NCBI GenBank assembly: GCA_000697455.1
Contig: JNET01028307.1
Span: forward strand, 1-24,772
Length of the DNA: 24,772 bases
From: Basidiobolus heterosporus B8920
Taxonomy: Eukaryota; Basidiobolomycota; Basidiobolomycetes; Basidiobolales; Basidiobolaceae
Direction: 5' to 3'
Shown here: positions 1-9,416 of the stretch, one piece after another
How the letters are laid out: every line of letters begins with the position of its first letter
Numbering within the stretch: the first letter of the stretch is position 1
Notes under the pieces: generated by a model
Told to the model about the DNA's origin: nothing
The model's database searches: none
What the model saw: the letters and a program-made list of their open reading frames with translations, nothing else
Translations under genes and position numbers: made by a program

Positions 1-1540
1 ACAACTGGCTTATTTATTTATTATTTCTTGTTTAAGTTGATAAATAAATATTAGGCTTGTTTCAGGGATCCTTGCTCTCACCAATCCTCTTCAATGTCTA
101 CATTGATGATCTAGCTCAAAACTTGTGCTCTGATGATCTTGGATCAGCTATACCCTCTGCATTGCTATTTGCTGATGATATACAGCTATTGCCAAGGAAT
201 CTATATGGCACCCATCAGTTACTGAGTAACATCAGTACTCGGTGCTCTGCTAATGGTATGGAAGTAAATATTTCAAAATCTGCCTATATTGGTCCTAATC
301 CTGAGTGGGATCTCACTCTGAATGGCTCTATTCTTCCTCTGCCTTATACTTACAAATATCTTGGCCTACCAACAATACATGGAGGTATTGATTGGAGCAC
401 ATATGTAGAAAAATGTGTGCAAAGGGCTTCTACCACTCTGAGGTCTCTACAGCTCAAAGGTGCCATGTGGCCTCCTCTGATCAGATCGCAACTCTACAAA
501 TCTTTTGTTAGATCATCTTGGGAGTATGCTGCTCCTATGATGAGTCTAGCTGCTGATTCTGCAACCATCACTAGATTGCATCACCTACAGTTGGAAGCCA
601 TTGGCTGGGTAGTCAATGCTTCTGAGTATCACTCTAGGCAATATCAGAGACTTATCCATAGTTTGACTGGTATTGAGGATGTATCAACAAGGTTTGAGAC
701 TTTAGGCATCAGATTTGGGCTACACTATGCAAAAGCTTCTATCAATAATCCTCTCAAGATATTGGTCCAGATGATCTCATCAAATACCATCCAAGCTACT
801 CCCCAGTCATTGGTGAGGAAGAAAATTCATTCTCCTGATGGATACAAAGATTATGTGGCTAGTAACAGTGCTAAACCTCCTAGTGATCATGTTCCACTCT
901 CTGTGGCAATGATGAAAAGAAAACTAAAGAATATCTCAAGAGTAACAAGCTCTAAGGACAGAATTGGACTGATTGCTGATGAAAGCAGACATTCCCATAG
1001 TGGTGCTGATGTATCACTATATATCAATGATAGTTTCTTTGCCTTTCAAGCAATCAGGTGGAGAATGAACACTCTTTGTTTAGGCTCAAAGTGCCTTTTT
1101 CCCATAGATACTTCTATTTTTCTCATGTAGAAAGCTGCTTTGGGTTCAAGGACACTGATGCCTTATTCCAGTTTCACAAGCAGAAAGCACTAATTCAAAG
1201 GCTCTCTGCAATCATATCAGCAATCATACCAGAACTGCTTTGATCAAAGATCATTTTCTCCTTCAAACACCTTACACTTTCTTTCAATGCCCAAGTGCTT
1301 AACTTGACCTGACCTGATCACTATCTGGTTAGGAATCTTCAATTCCATACTATCCACTTTTCCTCAATTCCTATACTAGTCTCCTTTATAGCTTACCTTA
1401 CATATGATCTTCATTTTCTCAGCTGATTTAACATCCAGTTCCTTGAGATGTTTTTACCTTTTACATTAGCATTTGTTATCTTTTGTACTTGATGTACTTT
1501 ATACAATATCAATTAAAGCAACTAAAAACCTAACCCTAAC
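1..1540 (+). mobile_element. Non-LTR retrotransposon (LINE) 3' portion, decayed
   Basis: The segment carries the second half of a LINE-type reverse transcriptase followed by an AT-rich 3' tail. The coding part enters mid-domain just before the QGS..SP.LFN box. A stop codon (TAA, 45-47) lies immediately upstream in the same frame, and the first 50 bases are low-complexity AT, so the 5' part is either missing or rearranged here. Downstream of the coding region (about 1250-1530) the sequence has no long frame and ends in an A-rich stretch followed by CCTAACCCTAACC. I take that as the approximate 3' end; no target-site duplication can be identified because the 5' end is not in view. The direction and class are well supported, the exact 3' boundary is not. 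Confidence 0.8.
48..1243 (+). pseudogene. LINE reverse transcriptase, 5'-truncated and frameshifted
   Basis: The open frame runs from about 48 to the stop at 1128-1130 and encodes the C-terminal half of a LINE reverse transcriptase. It shows the QGSLLSPILFN box, the catalytic FADD box at about residues 38-41 (counting from codon 57-59) and a YKYLGLP motif typical of the thumb-proximal region. The upstream catalytic box (first Asp of the triad) is absent. Near 1058-1130 the sequence changes frame: the first frame ends soon after a Cys-x5-Cys pair, whereas the +1 frame (1058-1243) continues with SHVESC, the expected Cys/His motif of LINE C-termini. A later piece (YTFFQCPSA, about 1276-1302) lies beyond another stop. 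It is therefore a non-functional relic, although the central frame is surprisingly intact. Confidence 0.85.
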
Positions 1541-1675
1541 CCCTTGATTACTTGCTCAGAATGATTCCAGTCTGTATACTATTGTTAAAAAGCTGAACTA
1601 GCAGCAAATATCATCTTTGTTTTAATTTACTGAAGTAAACATTTCACCTGTTGGTGATTGTCACCCCCTAACCCT
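1541..1675 (+). repeat. Dispersed repeat, copy A (truncated at its left end)
   Basis: About 130 bp beginning right after the LINE tail. It shares with 2919-3041 the word GTATACTRTTGTTAAAAAGC, then 'CAGCAAATA', a TTTG/ATTTR-TGAARTAAA block and a TCACCCC end. Copies B and C continue further to the left, but copy A does not, consistent with the LINE 3' end having landed inside this copy. No coding potential was recognised. Confidence 0.6.
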
Positions 1676-1792
1676 ATATATGTCAAATCAATGATTCTAG
1701 ACCATTTGTAGGACATTCAGGAGTGTTACAGATGTCATATAGAGATAGAAATTATATCAGGAGGAACTCAAAAGCAAATAAGCTTTAATTCT

Positions 1793-2035
1793 GTGAAAGA
1801 TAGACAAAAATTCAAGCAAGAGCCAGATGAAAACCAGAATTTCACAAATCAAATTTCTACTAACATTTTGATAGATACTGATCCTGAACTCCATGTAGGG
1901 GTTGCAATTTTAGTGGGAGTGACTAATCTACTCAATCAAGATGTTAAATCAGACATTATACCAGCAGTTAAGCAGATTGCTTTTGATATTCTGCTACAAA
2001 CAGTTAATTATTTATTTGAGTATTTAGCTGAGTGA
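1793..2035 (+). other. Small open frame, unrecognised, probably not a gene
   Basis: An 80-codon frame that opens upstream without an ATG (first listed codon is GTG). The product is mildly amphipathic, with an acidic/Gln-rich start and a helical Leu/Ile-rich end. It matches no family I know. It sits among repeats with no visible promoter or intron context and may be a remnant of a mobile-element protein. Confidence 0.15.
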
Positions 2036-2785
2036 GTGTTGCAATCAAGTTAATTTGGGACCTAAGTATTCATGTAATCAGGTAAAAGCTTATATTATCT
2101 ACTTGTGTGATATTTGTCAAAGTTGAAATTTGTAATATCAATTTGGAGTAATTACAGGATTATGAAATGTTATATACATGTGAAGTTTTAAACATGTCCA
2201 AATTAGCTGAAACCTCTACAGTATGTTTCTAGAGCCCTCTAGAATAGTATATGGTAGTTTTGTCACTATATTCTACAAAAGGTATAGATACCTTTCTTTA
2301 TTACAATACAACATCAAGTGAAAGTACACCAGCTTCTTCTTAATTTCCAAGTTTACTTCTAATATTGCTATCTTCACTTTAACATATTCCACCTATCTAA
2401 CAAACCTATGGTAGGATTACCACAAGACACATACCCCTTACTAGCTCAATGTTAATTAATGCTTTCATAGTATAGTTCAACTAGTAGATATGTTTCTACT
2501 GTTGAAATTCACATAATATAGCACCTAATTATTCATACTTGATCTCATCCTTATTATATTTACTTAGCAATTTCCTTGAACCCAAAACTCACACTTGGGT
2601 TTTACTTGGAATATTTTTCACTAACTTAGAAGTACCCAGAATACTTGACTTTCTCAAAAATGACCAAATGACCCCAAACTTTGCACACATGTTCCTGGGA
2701 CCCTCCTCAACATATCCTACACGTTGCTTTGTTTACTTCTTGACAAAAGTATAAATGCCAACTTTAGATTCAATAAATCTACTAG
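2036..2785. other. Gene-free AT-rich spacer
   Basis: No recognisable gene. The part at about 2318-2400 looks like a diverged piece of the repeat found at 2786-2850 (shared order: AGTGAAA, TTCTTCTTAATT-like, CCAA.TTACTTC.AATA, TCTTCAC). A short palindrome (AAAGGTAT..ATACCTTT) occurs at about 2278-2296. The 71-codon frame at 2539-2754 resembles no protein I recognise. Confidence 0.4.
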
Positions 2786-3044
2786 TGAAAACCACATATT
2801 CTTCTAATTCTCCAAATCACTTCCAATAACTCCCATTATCTCACAACATCTACTTCCCTTTTTCATACCTCTATCCCCACTAAATCTTGTATACAGCTCC
2901 CAGGTGCTTGACACTTTATCTTGTTTACTTACTAAGAATGATTCTAGCCTGTATACTGTTGTTAAAAAGCTGTGGTAACAGCAAATAGCTTCATTATTTT
3001 GATTTGTTGAAATAAAGATTACACGTTGAATATCACCCCATATC
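2786..3044 (+). repeat. Dispersed repeat, copy B
   Basis: The best-preserved copy of the dispersed repeat. Its left part (2786-2850) resembles 2318-2400, its middle (about 2860-2918, CCCCACTAAATCTT...CAGGTGC) matches 3054-3095 in copy C, and its right part (2919-3041) matches copies A and C. Copies B and C lie head-to-tail with almost no spacer, which suggests a local tandem duplication of an older element. Confidence 0.6.
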
Positions 3045-3245
3045 CATCACTCATTCCCCCATTCCCACCAAATCTTTCACTCAGCCCTCAGGAGCATAAC
3101 AATTTAGCCTATTTACTCACACAAAATGAAATCAGTTTTTCTACAATTGCTTAAAAGCAGCATTAGTAGTATATGGCTTCTTGGCTTTTATTTATTGAAG
3201 TAAAGATCTTAGCTGTCAGTGATTTTCATCCAATAACTCTATGCC
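3045..3245 (+). repeat. Dispersed repeat, copy C
   Basis: This copy follows copy B directly. Shared landmarks in the same order are CCCACCAAATCTT, CAG.CCTCAGGAGC, TATTTACTCAC, TTGCTTAAAAGCAGCA, TTTATTGAAGTAAAGAT and a GTGATTTTCATCC end equivalent to GTGATTGTCACCCC of copy A. It is more diverged than B. Confidence 0.55.
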
Positions 3246-3447
3246 TAAAGACTCCCAAATTAGACTGCTTCAGAGTTTGGGTTAAGGTTAGGAGTTGTCA
3301 TGCAAGTAATATTAGTGATGGTTCAAAGAAACATTTTACTTTATGAAATCAATAATTCTACAGTAAAAGAAAAATTGGTAATATCCAATATATATTATAC
3401 ATTTTGAGAAGTGAACTATAAATGAAAATGAAACAGATCAAACGGAA

Positions 3448-4836
3448 TCAATCAGAATCAATATCAGGGACATCTTGCATCTTCATAAATACGCCAGAAT
3501 CACTCTTAACTAGAATTGGTGGATTAGAATATTGCTCTTTGTATTCGATCAAAGTTTCAAGAGAGATATCCACGCCTCCAGTTATAACTACGACGATATT
3601 CATATTCTCGTCAAGGTTGGGCAAAAACTTTTGAATACTACGGCTATATAGCACCGACAAGGCTGCACCAGTACCGGCGTCAACAATCATCTGATGATCG
3701 TCTAGTAGCGTGAATAAACAAAACCAGGGTTAGAGAACGGATTGGATGCAGTCAAGGGTAAAGGCTAAAACAGTACCAGCAAATTTACAACATGCATCGG
3801 CAGCCATTGAGTCGGTGACGGAAAGGGGCAACGAAGGATGCATGAAAGCCAGCTCCAATGCGCGGTTACATACTTGGCGAATCTCTAAGCCTTTTATTAA
3901 AGCTTGTGGGTGTTCTAGCTTAACTGATTGACCAGCCTTGATTGAGGCCTGGAAACTGTTGCTCAAATGCGTCTCTGCTACGATTACGGGCACTAGATGG
4001 TCCAAGGGGTAAGAGGGTGAGAGTTACGATTAAGGCCATACTGTAATCTGATTCCTATAAAGCTCACTTGTACCTTTCTTCCAACCACAATTTCGTAATC
4101 CTTCGATCACCCCGCTCATTAAATCACCTCCACCCATAGGGCAAATCACTGCGTCCGGACATTGAAATGGTGCACTTTCACTAAACTCACTGATCATAGT
4201 GGATATGCCTTCCCAGATATCTGGATCATCGTAGGGATGAATGTATTTCGAGTTCGGGGTGTTTCTAACGAACTCTCTGGCTAGATTTTCTGCTTCCTCG
4301 AAACCCTGTTGTGTTGATTCAAGAATCAGTAAAACGCTCCACTCCTAGGCATTTAAGCTACTTTACCCCCTCTACTTCAACTACAGATGCTCTCTCTAAT
4401 CCCATAGTCTTCCGCATTTTATCACTTAACTGAGAACTGACGAACGTCGTTGTCGGAACGTTAAGTCGACGACCAGCATATGCTAACGCCCAGCACGAGT
4501 CTATATCGCCAGAGGTGACCAATCTATTGACATCTTCGGTCAGAAGTGCTTTTACGCAAGCATGGCTTATCCCTCTGTTTCCAAGTGGTTAAATGTTTGA
4601 GTGAATCGGTAGTATCAATTGGGGAGTGAAATTACCTGAGTTTATACGAGCTTGTAGATTGAAAGTTTTCCAACTTAAGCCATACGTTGCTAAAGTCCAG
4701 TAATTGGGTCAGTTTACATCGGAATGCTCTTTTTGCAATAAACCAGCAATACTCATATTCCTTACCATCCTACGTGTTCGCTCAGGTGAGTAGAGAAGAG
4801 TAAGGGCGTTAAGTTATACAAGCTTGGTATTTCCAT
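3448..4836 (-). CDS. PLP-dependent serine/threonine dehydratase-like protein
   Basis: Six exons: 4836-4766, 4689-4636, 4574-4367, 4305-4074, 3992-3777, 3701-3448; introns of 61-81 nt, all GT..AG. The model gives 344 residues, normal for the eukaryotic L-serine dehydratase family (fold type II PLP enzymes that convert Ser/Thr to pyruvate/2-oxobutyrate plus ammonia). Family landmarks: TPLL near residue 10, LKLEN (28-32), SSYKLRG with the presumed PLP lysine K40, LAYAGRRLNVP (72-82), a YIHPYDDPDIWEG block (132-144), the glycine loop MGGGD (168-172), a VPVIVAETH strand, and GAALSVLYS near residue 272. Several conserved positions differ: the usual SSGNAG loop reads TSGDIDSC, the glycine loop has three rather than four glycines, and the usual EPxCGA reads DAGTGA. 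The fold is clear; substrate and activity are uncertain. The intron 4306-4366 has an alternative donor 9 nt upstream. Confidence 0.85.
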
Positions 4837-5482
4837 TGCGTGCGGTGTTGCAAACGAGGTGATTAGATAATGTTAACTGGGCGAGTAAAGTTCTCGGTGC
4901 TGCAGAATTCCTATCGAAGGAGAATGTTTTGGAAGTTATAGGTGAGCGTAGGTATTTGTGAAAATATAGGCGCTGAAGCCCTTGTGTCGGGAAAAGAGTA
5001 GTCTATAATGTTGATATTAGTATCAGCCATCCTGCACACATACAAATTCAGTGATTGTTGATGTTTGAATTGTTTTGATAACCCTAATTCTTATTTGTGT
5101 TTCCGTGTTGCTTTGTTGATGTTTGAATTGTTTTGATAACCCTAATTCTTATTCGTGTTTCCGTATTGCTTTGTTGATGTTTGAATTGTTTTGATAGCCC
5201 TAATTCTTATTTGTGTTTCCGTGTTGCTTCGTTTCTAATAACACCCATGAGTTACCGCTAACCCCAGCTGCCCTTTGAAATAGTTAGCATATTTATCCAA
5301 GATAACTTGAATTTTGTTTAGCTATGCATCGTTTTCGAACAACTAAGATGAAATAAACAAAATCATCGGGATTTTTTTCACCAAATTTCTCAATTTGATG
5401 CTATCATTTGTTCCTAGACCTGAATAAAGAACACGCACGAGAAGTCTCACTCCACCTATCGCCCAACTAGGTTTCTTGCGAC
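4837..5482. promoter_or_regulatory. Divergent promoter between the dehydratase and U2A' genes
   Basis: A 646-bp region separates two outward-facing start codons, so it must hold both promoters. Its central part is three tandem 58-bp units, two of which contain the telomere-box word AACCCTAA. AT-rich stretches (e.g. 5335-5400) flank the U2A' side, with CCACCTATCGCCCAACTAGG just before its ATG. I see no obvious TATA box close to either start. Confidence 0.55.
5057..5230 (+). repeat. 58-bp tandem repeat, three copies
   Basis: Three head-to-tail units (5057-5114, 5115-5172, 5173-5230) that begin GTTGATGTTTGAATTG and end TTCCGTGTTGCTTT. They differ at only a few positions (e.g. CGTATTG in copy 2, AGCCCTAA in copy 3, last base of copy 3), so the duplication is recent. 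The unit contains AACCCTAA in copies 1 and 2. Confidence 0.95.
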
Positions 5483-6748
5483 ATGAAGTTAACTGCTGAT
5501 TTGATTACGCGTGCGCCTTCTTACATTAATGCCATCAAAGACAGAGAATTAGATCTTAGGGGTATCCTTTCTTGTATACTTGATTACGAGTTCTCACATG
5601 AGGCAAATAAGTGATGTAATTTTCCTTTATTCTTGTGGTTTAGACTTAGATTAGATGCTTCTTTGTTGCCTTGCCTTCCAATTTCCAAAAGTACTATCCT
5701 CTTCGGAGATGTGTGCTTCCCGATACTTTATTGATAAACACAACAAAGTTCGGGTATATTTCAAGCTCTGTTTCTTTTGAGAAACATACATCAACGCTAT
5801 ATTATTCTTAACTATTTTTTTCTGCCCTTCTTTGGTCATGTAGGTAATAAAATCCCTGTCTTGGAAAATCTTGGCGTCTCTAAGGTTGGTTTTCTATATA
5901 GAGGAAAGCGTTCTGTTGAATTGATCTAACGTCTATGGCGCGTCCTTTTTATTGAAGGATCAAAATGATTCCATTGATCTGACCGACAACAACATTCAAT
6001 ACCTGGGCAACTTTCCATTACTGCGTCGTCTTCACACTCTATTGCTATCCAACAACCGAATTTCACGTATCGAAACAAGCCTTCCTAAGTATTTGCCAAA
6101 TCTCCGTACTCTCGTGCTCACCAACAACTCTATTAGCGAGTTGGGAGACCTAGAGGGTTTATCTGGACTATCTAAGCTGACCTATCTAAGCTTGATTGAT
6201 AATCCTATCACTAAGAAGAGCTATTATAGAAGCTGGTTGATCTGGAAGATACCTAGCCTTAGAGTAATCGATTTCAAAAGAGTAAAGGATGCGGTATGTA
6301 TTATGTTCATCAATGAAATCTATTCAATGTGATTTCACTGATATCGTTTGTTTGCTAGGAACGCCAAGAGGCAAAGAAGCTGTTCCAGGCTAAGAATGGA
6401 GAATTGACTTCTCTCGCGAAATCCATTCTGGAGACCAAATCCAAAACCTTTGAACCTGGAGAGGAGCTCTCTGGTTCAATTTCTTCAAATTCCAAGTCCA
6501 GCCTTCCTGCTTTAGGACTGTCAACAGAAGAGCAGGCCAAGATTAAAGTAAGTCTACTTATCATACACTCCTCTTGCATCCAGGGGCAAATCAACTCACC
6601 GAATGTGCGTTAATAGGAAGCCATCAAGCATGCCTCCACACTGGATGAAATCGCGCATTTAGAGAAACAACTCCGCTCCGGACAAGTACCTGGCGAGAAC
6701 GCAGCTGGTGAAGATGATGACAACGAAGTAGAAATGGACGAAGAGTAG
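5483..6748 (+). CDS. LEA1: U2 small nuclear ribonucleoprotein A' (Lea1)
   Basis: Five exons: 5483-5561, 5844-5884, 5958-6293, 6359-6547, 6617-6748, encoding 258 residues, the usual family length. U2A' binds the B'' protein and U2 snRNA stem-loop IV and helps assemble the U2 snRNP for branch-point recognition in the nucleus. The start MKLTADLI..A..Y.NAIKDRELDLRG matches the family N-terminus. It is followed by leucine-rich repeats (about residues 40-140: LTDNNIQYLGNFPLLRRL, LLLSNNRISRIE, LVLTNNSISELGDLEGL, YLSLIDNPIT) and the capping segment with WKIPSLRVIDFKRVKDAERQEAKKLF. The C-terminal third is charged, ending in an acidic tail (EDDDNEVEMDEE). The first intron is 282 nt, about four times longer than the others in the window. 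The gene is divergent to the dehydratase and co-directional with CCT1. Confidence 0.95.
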
Positions 6749-7118
6749 GTTTTTTCAAATGTACACATTCCCCTTCTTTCTCTCGAGAGCCGATAACTCT
6801 TGAGAAATCCGATAGCTTGCTCACCCAGAAACAACCAAGAAAGATGTAATCATTGTAGTGTAATAAAGGCATCTCATTTTTCGATTTTTGATTGTTGTCA
6901 TTCTCGTCCTTTGTATTCTGGAATAATCTGGTTCCGATTTTTGGTGGAAAGTACTCGAAGACCAGGAAATTCTTGGATAGTTGTTCGACCAGAATTTAGG
7001 ATTGATGATGTTGATGTGTGGTTTAAATCCCTACCGTCACTATATTTCAACATTATTCAGGTGGTATCTGAATTATTTCTTATTACTTTGTTGTTCATAG
7101 TTACTAGAACGTTGAGCA
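6749..7118 (+). other. Spacer: U2A' 3' end and CCT1 promoter
   Basis: 370 bp between a stop and the next start on the same strand. GTAATAAAGG near 6858-6868 is a plausible polyadenylation signal for U2A'. The 112-codon open frame over 6800-7138 has no ATG-led product I recognise and overlaps the CCT1 start in another frame, so I treat it as chance. Confidence 0.5.
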
Positions 7119-9235
7119 ATGTACGCCAAAGAACATAATCCAGCCTTATTCCTCGGAGGAGAACGTTTCTCTGGTCAAGATGTCAGAAGTCAAAATGGTA
7201 CGTTGTTTGTATAAATAAGGTGTCGCTATTCAGCATAGCTTCACATAAATTAGATTTGCATAAAAATCCTGGCTCATCTAATAACTCCGGCCTGGTTGCT
7301 TAGTCATGGCCGCTGTTTCAATTGCCAATGTTGTTAAGAGCTCCTTGGGTCCGGTTGGTCTGGATAAGATGATGGTAGATGATATCGGTGTAAGTAAAAG
7401 TTGTTTGTGAAGTACAACACAATGTGCCACTTTCCTCTTAGAACCATTTACAAACAGAAGTCATCTCTAGGATGTTACTATTTCTAATGATGGGGCTACT
7501 ATATTGAATTTACTCGAAGTGGAACATCCAGCCGGGAAAGTACTAGTGGAGTTAGCCCAACAGCAAGATAAAGAAGTTGGTGATGGTACCACTTCTGTGG
7601 TTATCATTGCAGCTGAACTTTTAAAGAGAGCCAACGAATTGGTTAAAAACAAAATACACCCAACTACAATTATTTCCGGCTACAGACTAGCTAGTAAGGA
7701 AGCTTGCAAATTCATTGCTGACCAGATGACAACTAAAGTGGATTCTCTTGGACGTGATTCCCTAATCAACGTAGCCAAGACCAGCATGTCAAGTAAGATT
7801 ATTGGAAGGTAAACTATTTATATAATCTCATGCTAGCACCTCGACTCCGACTCAATTTCATGTCTGATTTACTTAGTGATAGCGATTTTTTTGCCAATAT
7901 GGCAGTCGAAGCCATGCAAAGCGTAAAATTTGTGAACGCTCGCGGTGAATTGAAAGCACCCGTTAACGCTGTCAACATTCTTAAAGCCCATGGAAGGAGT
8001 TCCCGGGAAAGTGTTTTTATCGACGGATATGCACTCAACTGCACCGTTGCTAGTCAAGGTACGAAAATTCTAGTTGCTGTTAGGATGCGTACGGGCTGAT
8101 GTTCATAAAATTACTCTATCTCTTTGCTTAATCTAGCAATGAACACCAGCATTCAGAATGCAAAGATCGCATGTTTGGATATCAACTTACAGAAAGCCAG
8201 AATGCATCTTGGAGTCAATATTTTGGTTGATGATCCCAACAAGCTAGAAGACATTCGTAAAAGAGAAATCGAGATCACCACAGAAAGAATCAACAAAATC
8301 CTCGAGGCTGGTGCCAACGTTGTTTTGACTACCAAAGGAATTGATGATCTGTGTTTGAAATGCTTTGTAGAAGCTGGTGCAATGGCGGTTAGAAGAGTTA
8401 CCAAAGACGACATGAGAAGAATAGCAAAGGCTACCGGAGGTAACTAATGAAACTGTAACTTTTCTCAAAGACTCCGCTGAACAATTCATTTATTTTAGCC
8501 ACCCTTATCTCCACTCTGTCGAACCTGGAGGGAGAAGAGTCCTTTGAGGCCAGCTACCTCGGATACGCTGATCAAGTGGTCCAAGAGCGTATCAGCGATG
8601 ATGAATGTATTCTTATCAAGGGAACCAAGGCGCACAGCTCCGCCAGCATCATTCTACGTGGAGCCAACGACTATATGCTAGACGAGATGGAACGTAGTCT
8701 CCATGATAGCTTGTGTGTTGTGAAGAGAACGCTTGAAAGTAGCAGAGTCGTGCCTGGTGGTGGGGCGGTAGAAGCAGCCTTGAACATATATTTGGAAAAC
8801 TTCGCAAATACTCTGGTAAGATTATAGATTGATTAGCTCTGGTTAGACTGAAGCCTCAATTGTCTTTGGATGTAGGGATCCCGTGAACAGCTCGCTGTTG
8901 CTGAATTTGCCAATGCCTTGCTTGTCATCCCCAAGACTCTGGCCGTCAACGCCGCTCAGGATTCGACTGAGTTGATTGCCAGACTTCGGGCCTATCACAA
9001 TGCCGCGCAGAATGCTGCGGTTGACGACAAAAGAGCAGCCTTGAGGTGGTTTGGACTTGATTTGCTAAAGGGAGAAATCCGGGATAATCGTAAAGCTGGA
9101 GTCCTTGAACCTGGCATGTCCAAGATCAAATCGCTCAAGGCAGCGACCGAAGCAGCCATCGCGATCCTACGTATTGACGATATGATCAAGGTGATCCCTG
9201 AACAAAAGGAGCAACAAGATCCCCACGGACATTAA
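7119..9235 (+). CDS. CCT1: CCT/TRiC chaperonin subunit alpha (TCP-1 alpha)
   Basis: Seven exons: 7119-7197, 7304-7389, 7471-7808, 7877-8058, 8137-8439, 8499-8815, 8876-9235; 554 residues, standard for the family. It is one of eight subunits of the cytosolic ATP-driven folding chamber that folds actin, tubulin and WD40 proteins. Group II chaperonin motifs are present: NDGATI (61-66), GDGTTS (92-97, nucleotide binding), [10 protein letters not shown], the C-terminal VVPGGGAVE and the NAAQDSTEL segment. Alpha-subunit identity rests on segments such as [43 protein letters not shown] and [23 protein letters not shown] at 7119 is the first ATG in frame with exon 1. The C-terminus is short (ends DPHGH) compared with animal orthologues. 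Introns are 59-106 nt. Confidence 0.97.
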
Positions 9236-9241
9236 CAAGAT

Positions 9242-9292
9242 CCACACCCACACCCACACCCACACCTACTCCCACTCTCACCTACTCCACAC
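9242..9292 (+). repeat. CACCCA-rich low-complexity tract in the CCT1 3' end
   Basis: The tract starts 7 bases after the CCT1 stop codon. It has four CACACC/CACCCA units and then looser CACC/TACTCC variants, all A/C/T with no G. It is probably part of the CCT1 3' UTR. AATAATAAAAG at 9307-9317 is a plausible polyadenylation signal. Confidence 0.85.
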
Positions 9293-9416
9293 AAAAGCAT
9301 CTTCAATAATAAAAGATCAAAAATTCATTTATTGGAAAGATGCGAGTATTTAAGATGGGATATTTAGCAAGTCTTTTTAATTGATTCAACTAGCTAAGGG
9401 AGTGTATGGAGAATTT

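Noticed and set aside
3422-3931. Plus-strand frames opposite the dehydratase
   Set aside because: They are antisense shadows; the minus-strand exons match a known family with correct splice sites.
5057-5230. 58-bp repeats as a CRISPR array
   Set aside because: The units are directly tandem with no unique spacers, and the genome is eukaryotic.
5651-5839. Minus-strand 62-codon frame inside the first U2A' intron
   Set aside because: It resembles no family, and the flanking splice sites give the exact conserved U2A' sequence without it.
6355-6872. Minus-strand ORFs opposite the end of U2A'
   Set aside because: They are shadows of U2A' exons 4-5; no independent support.
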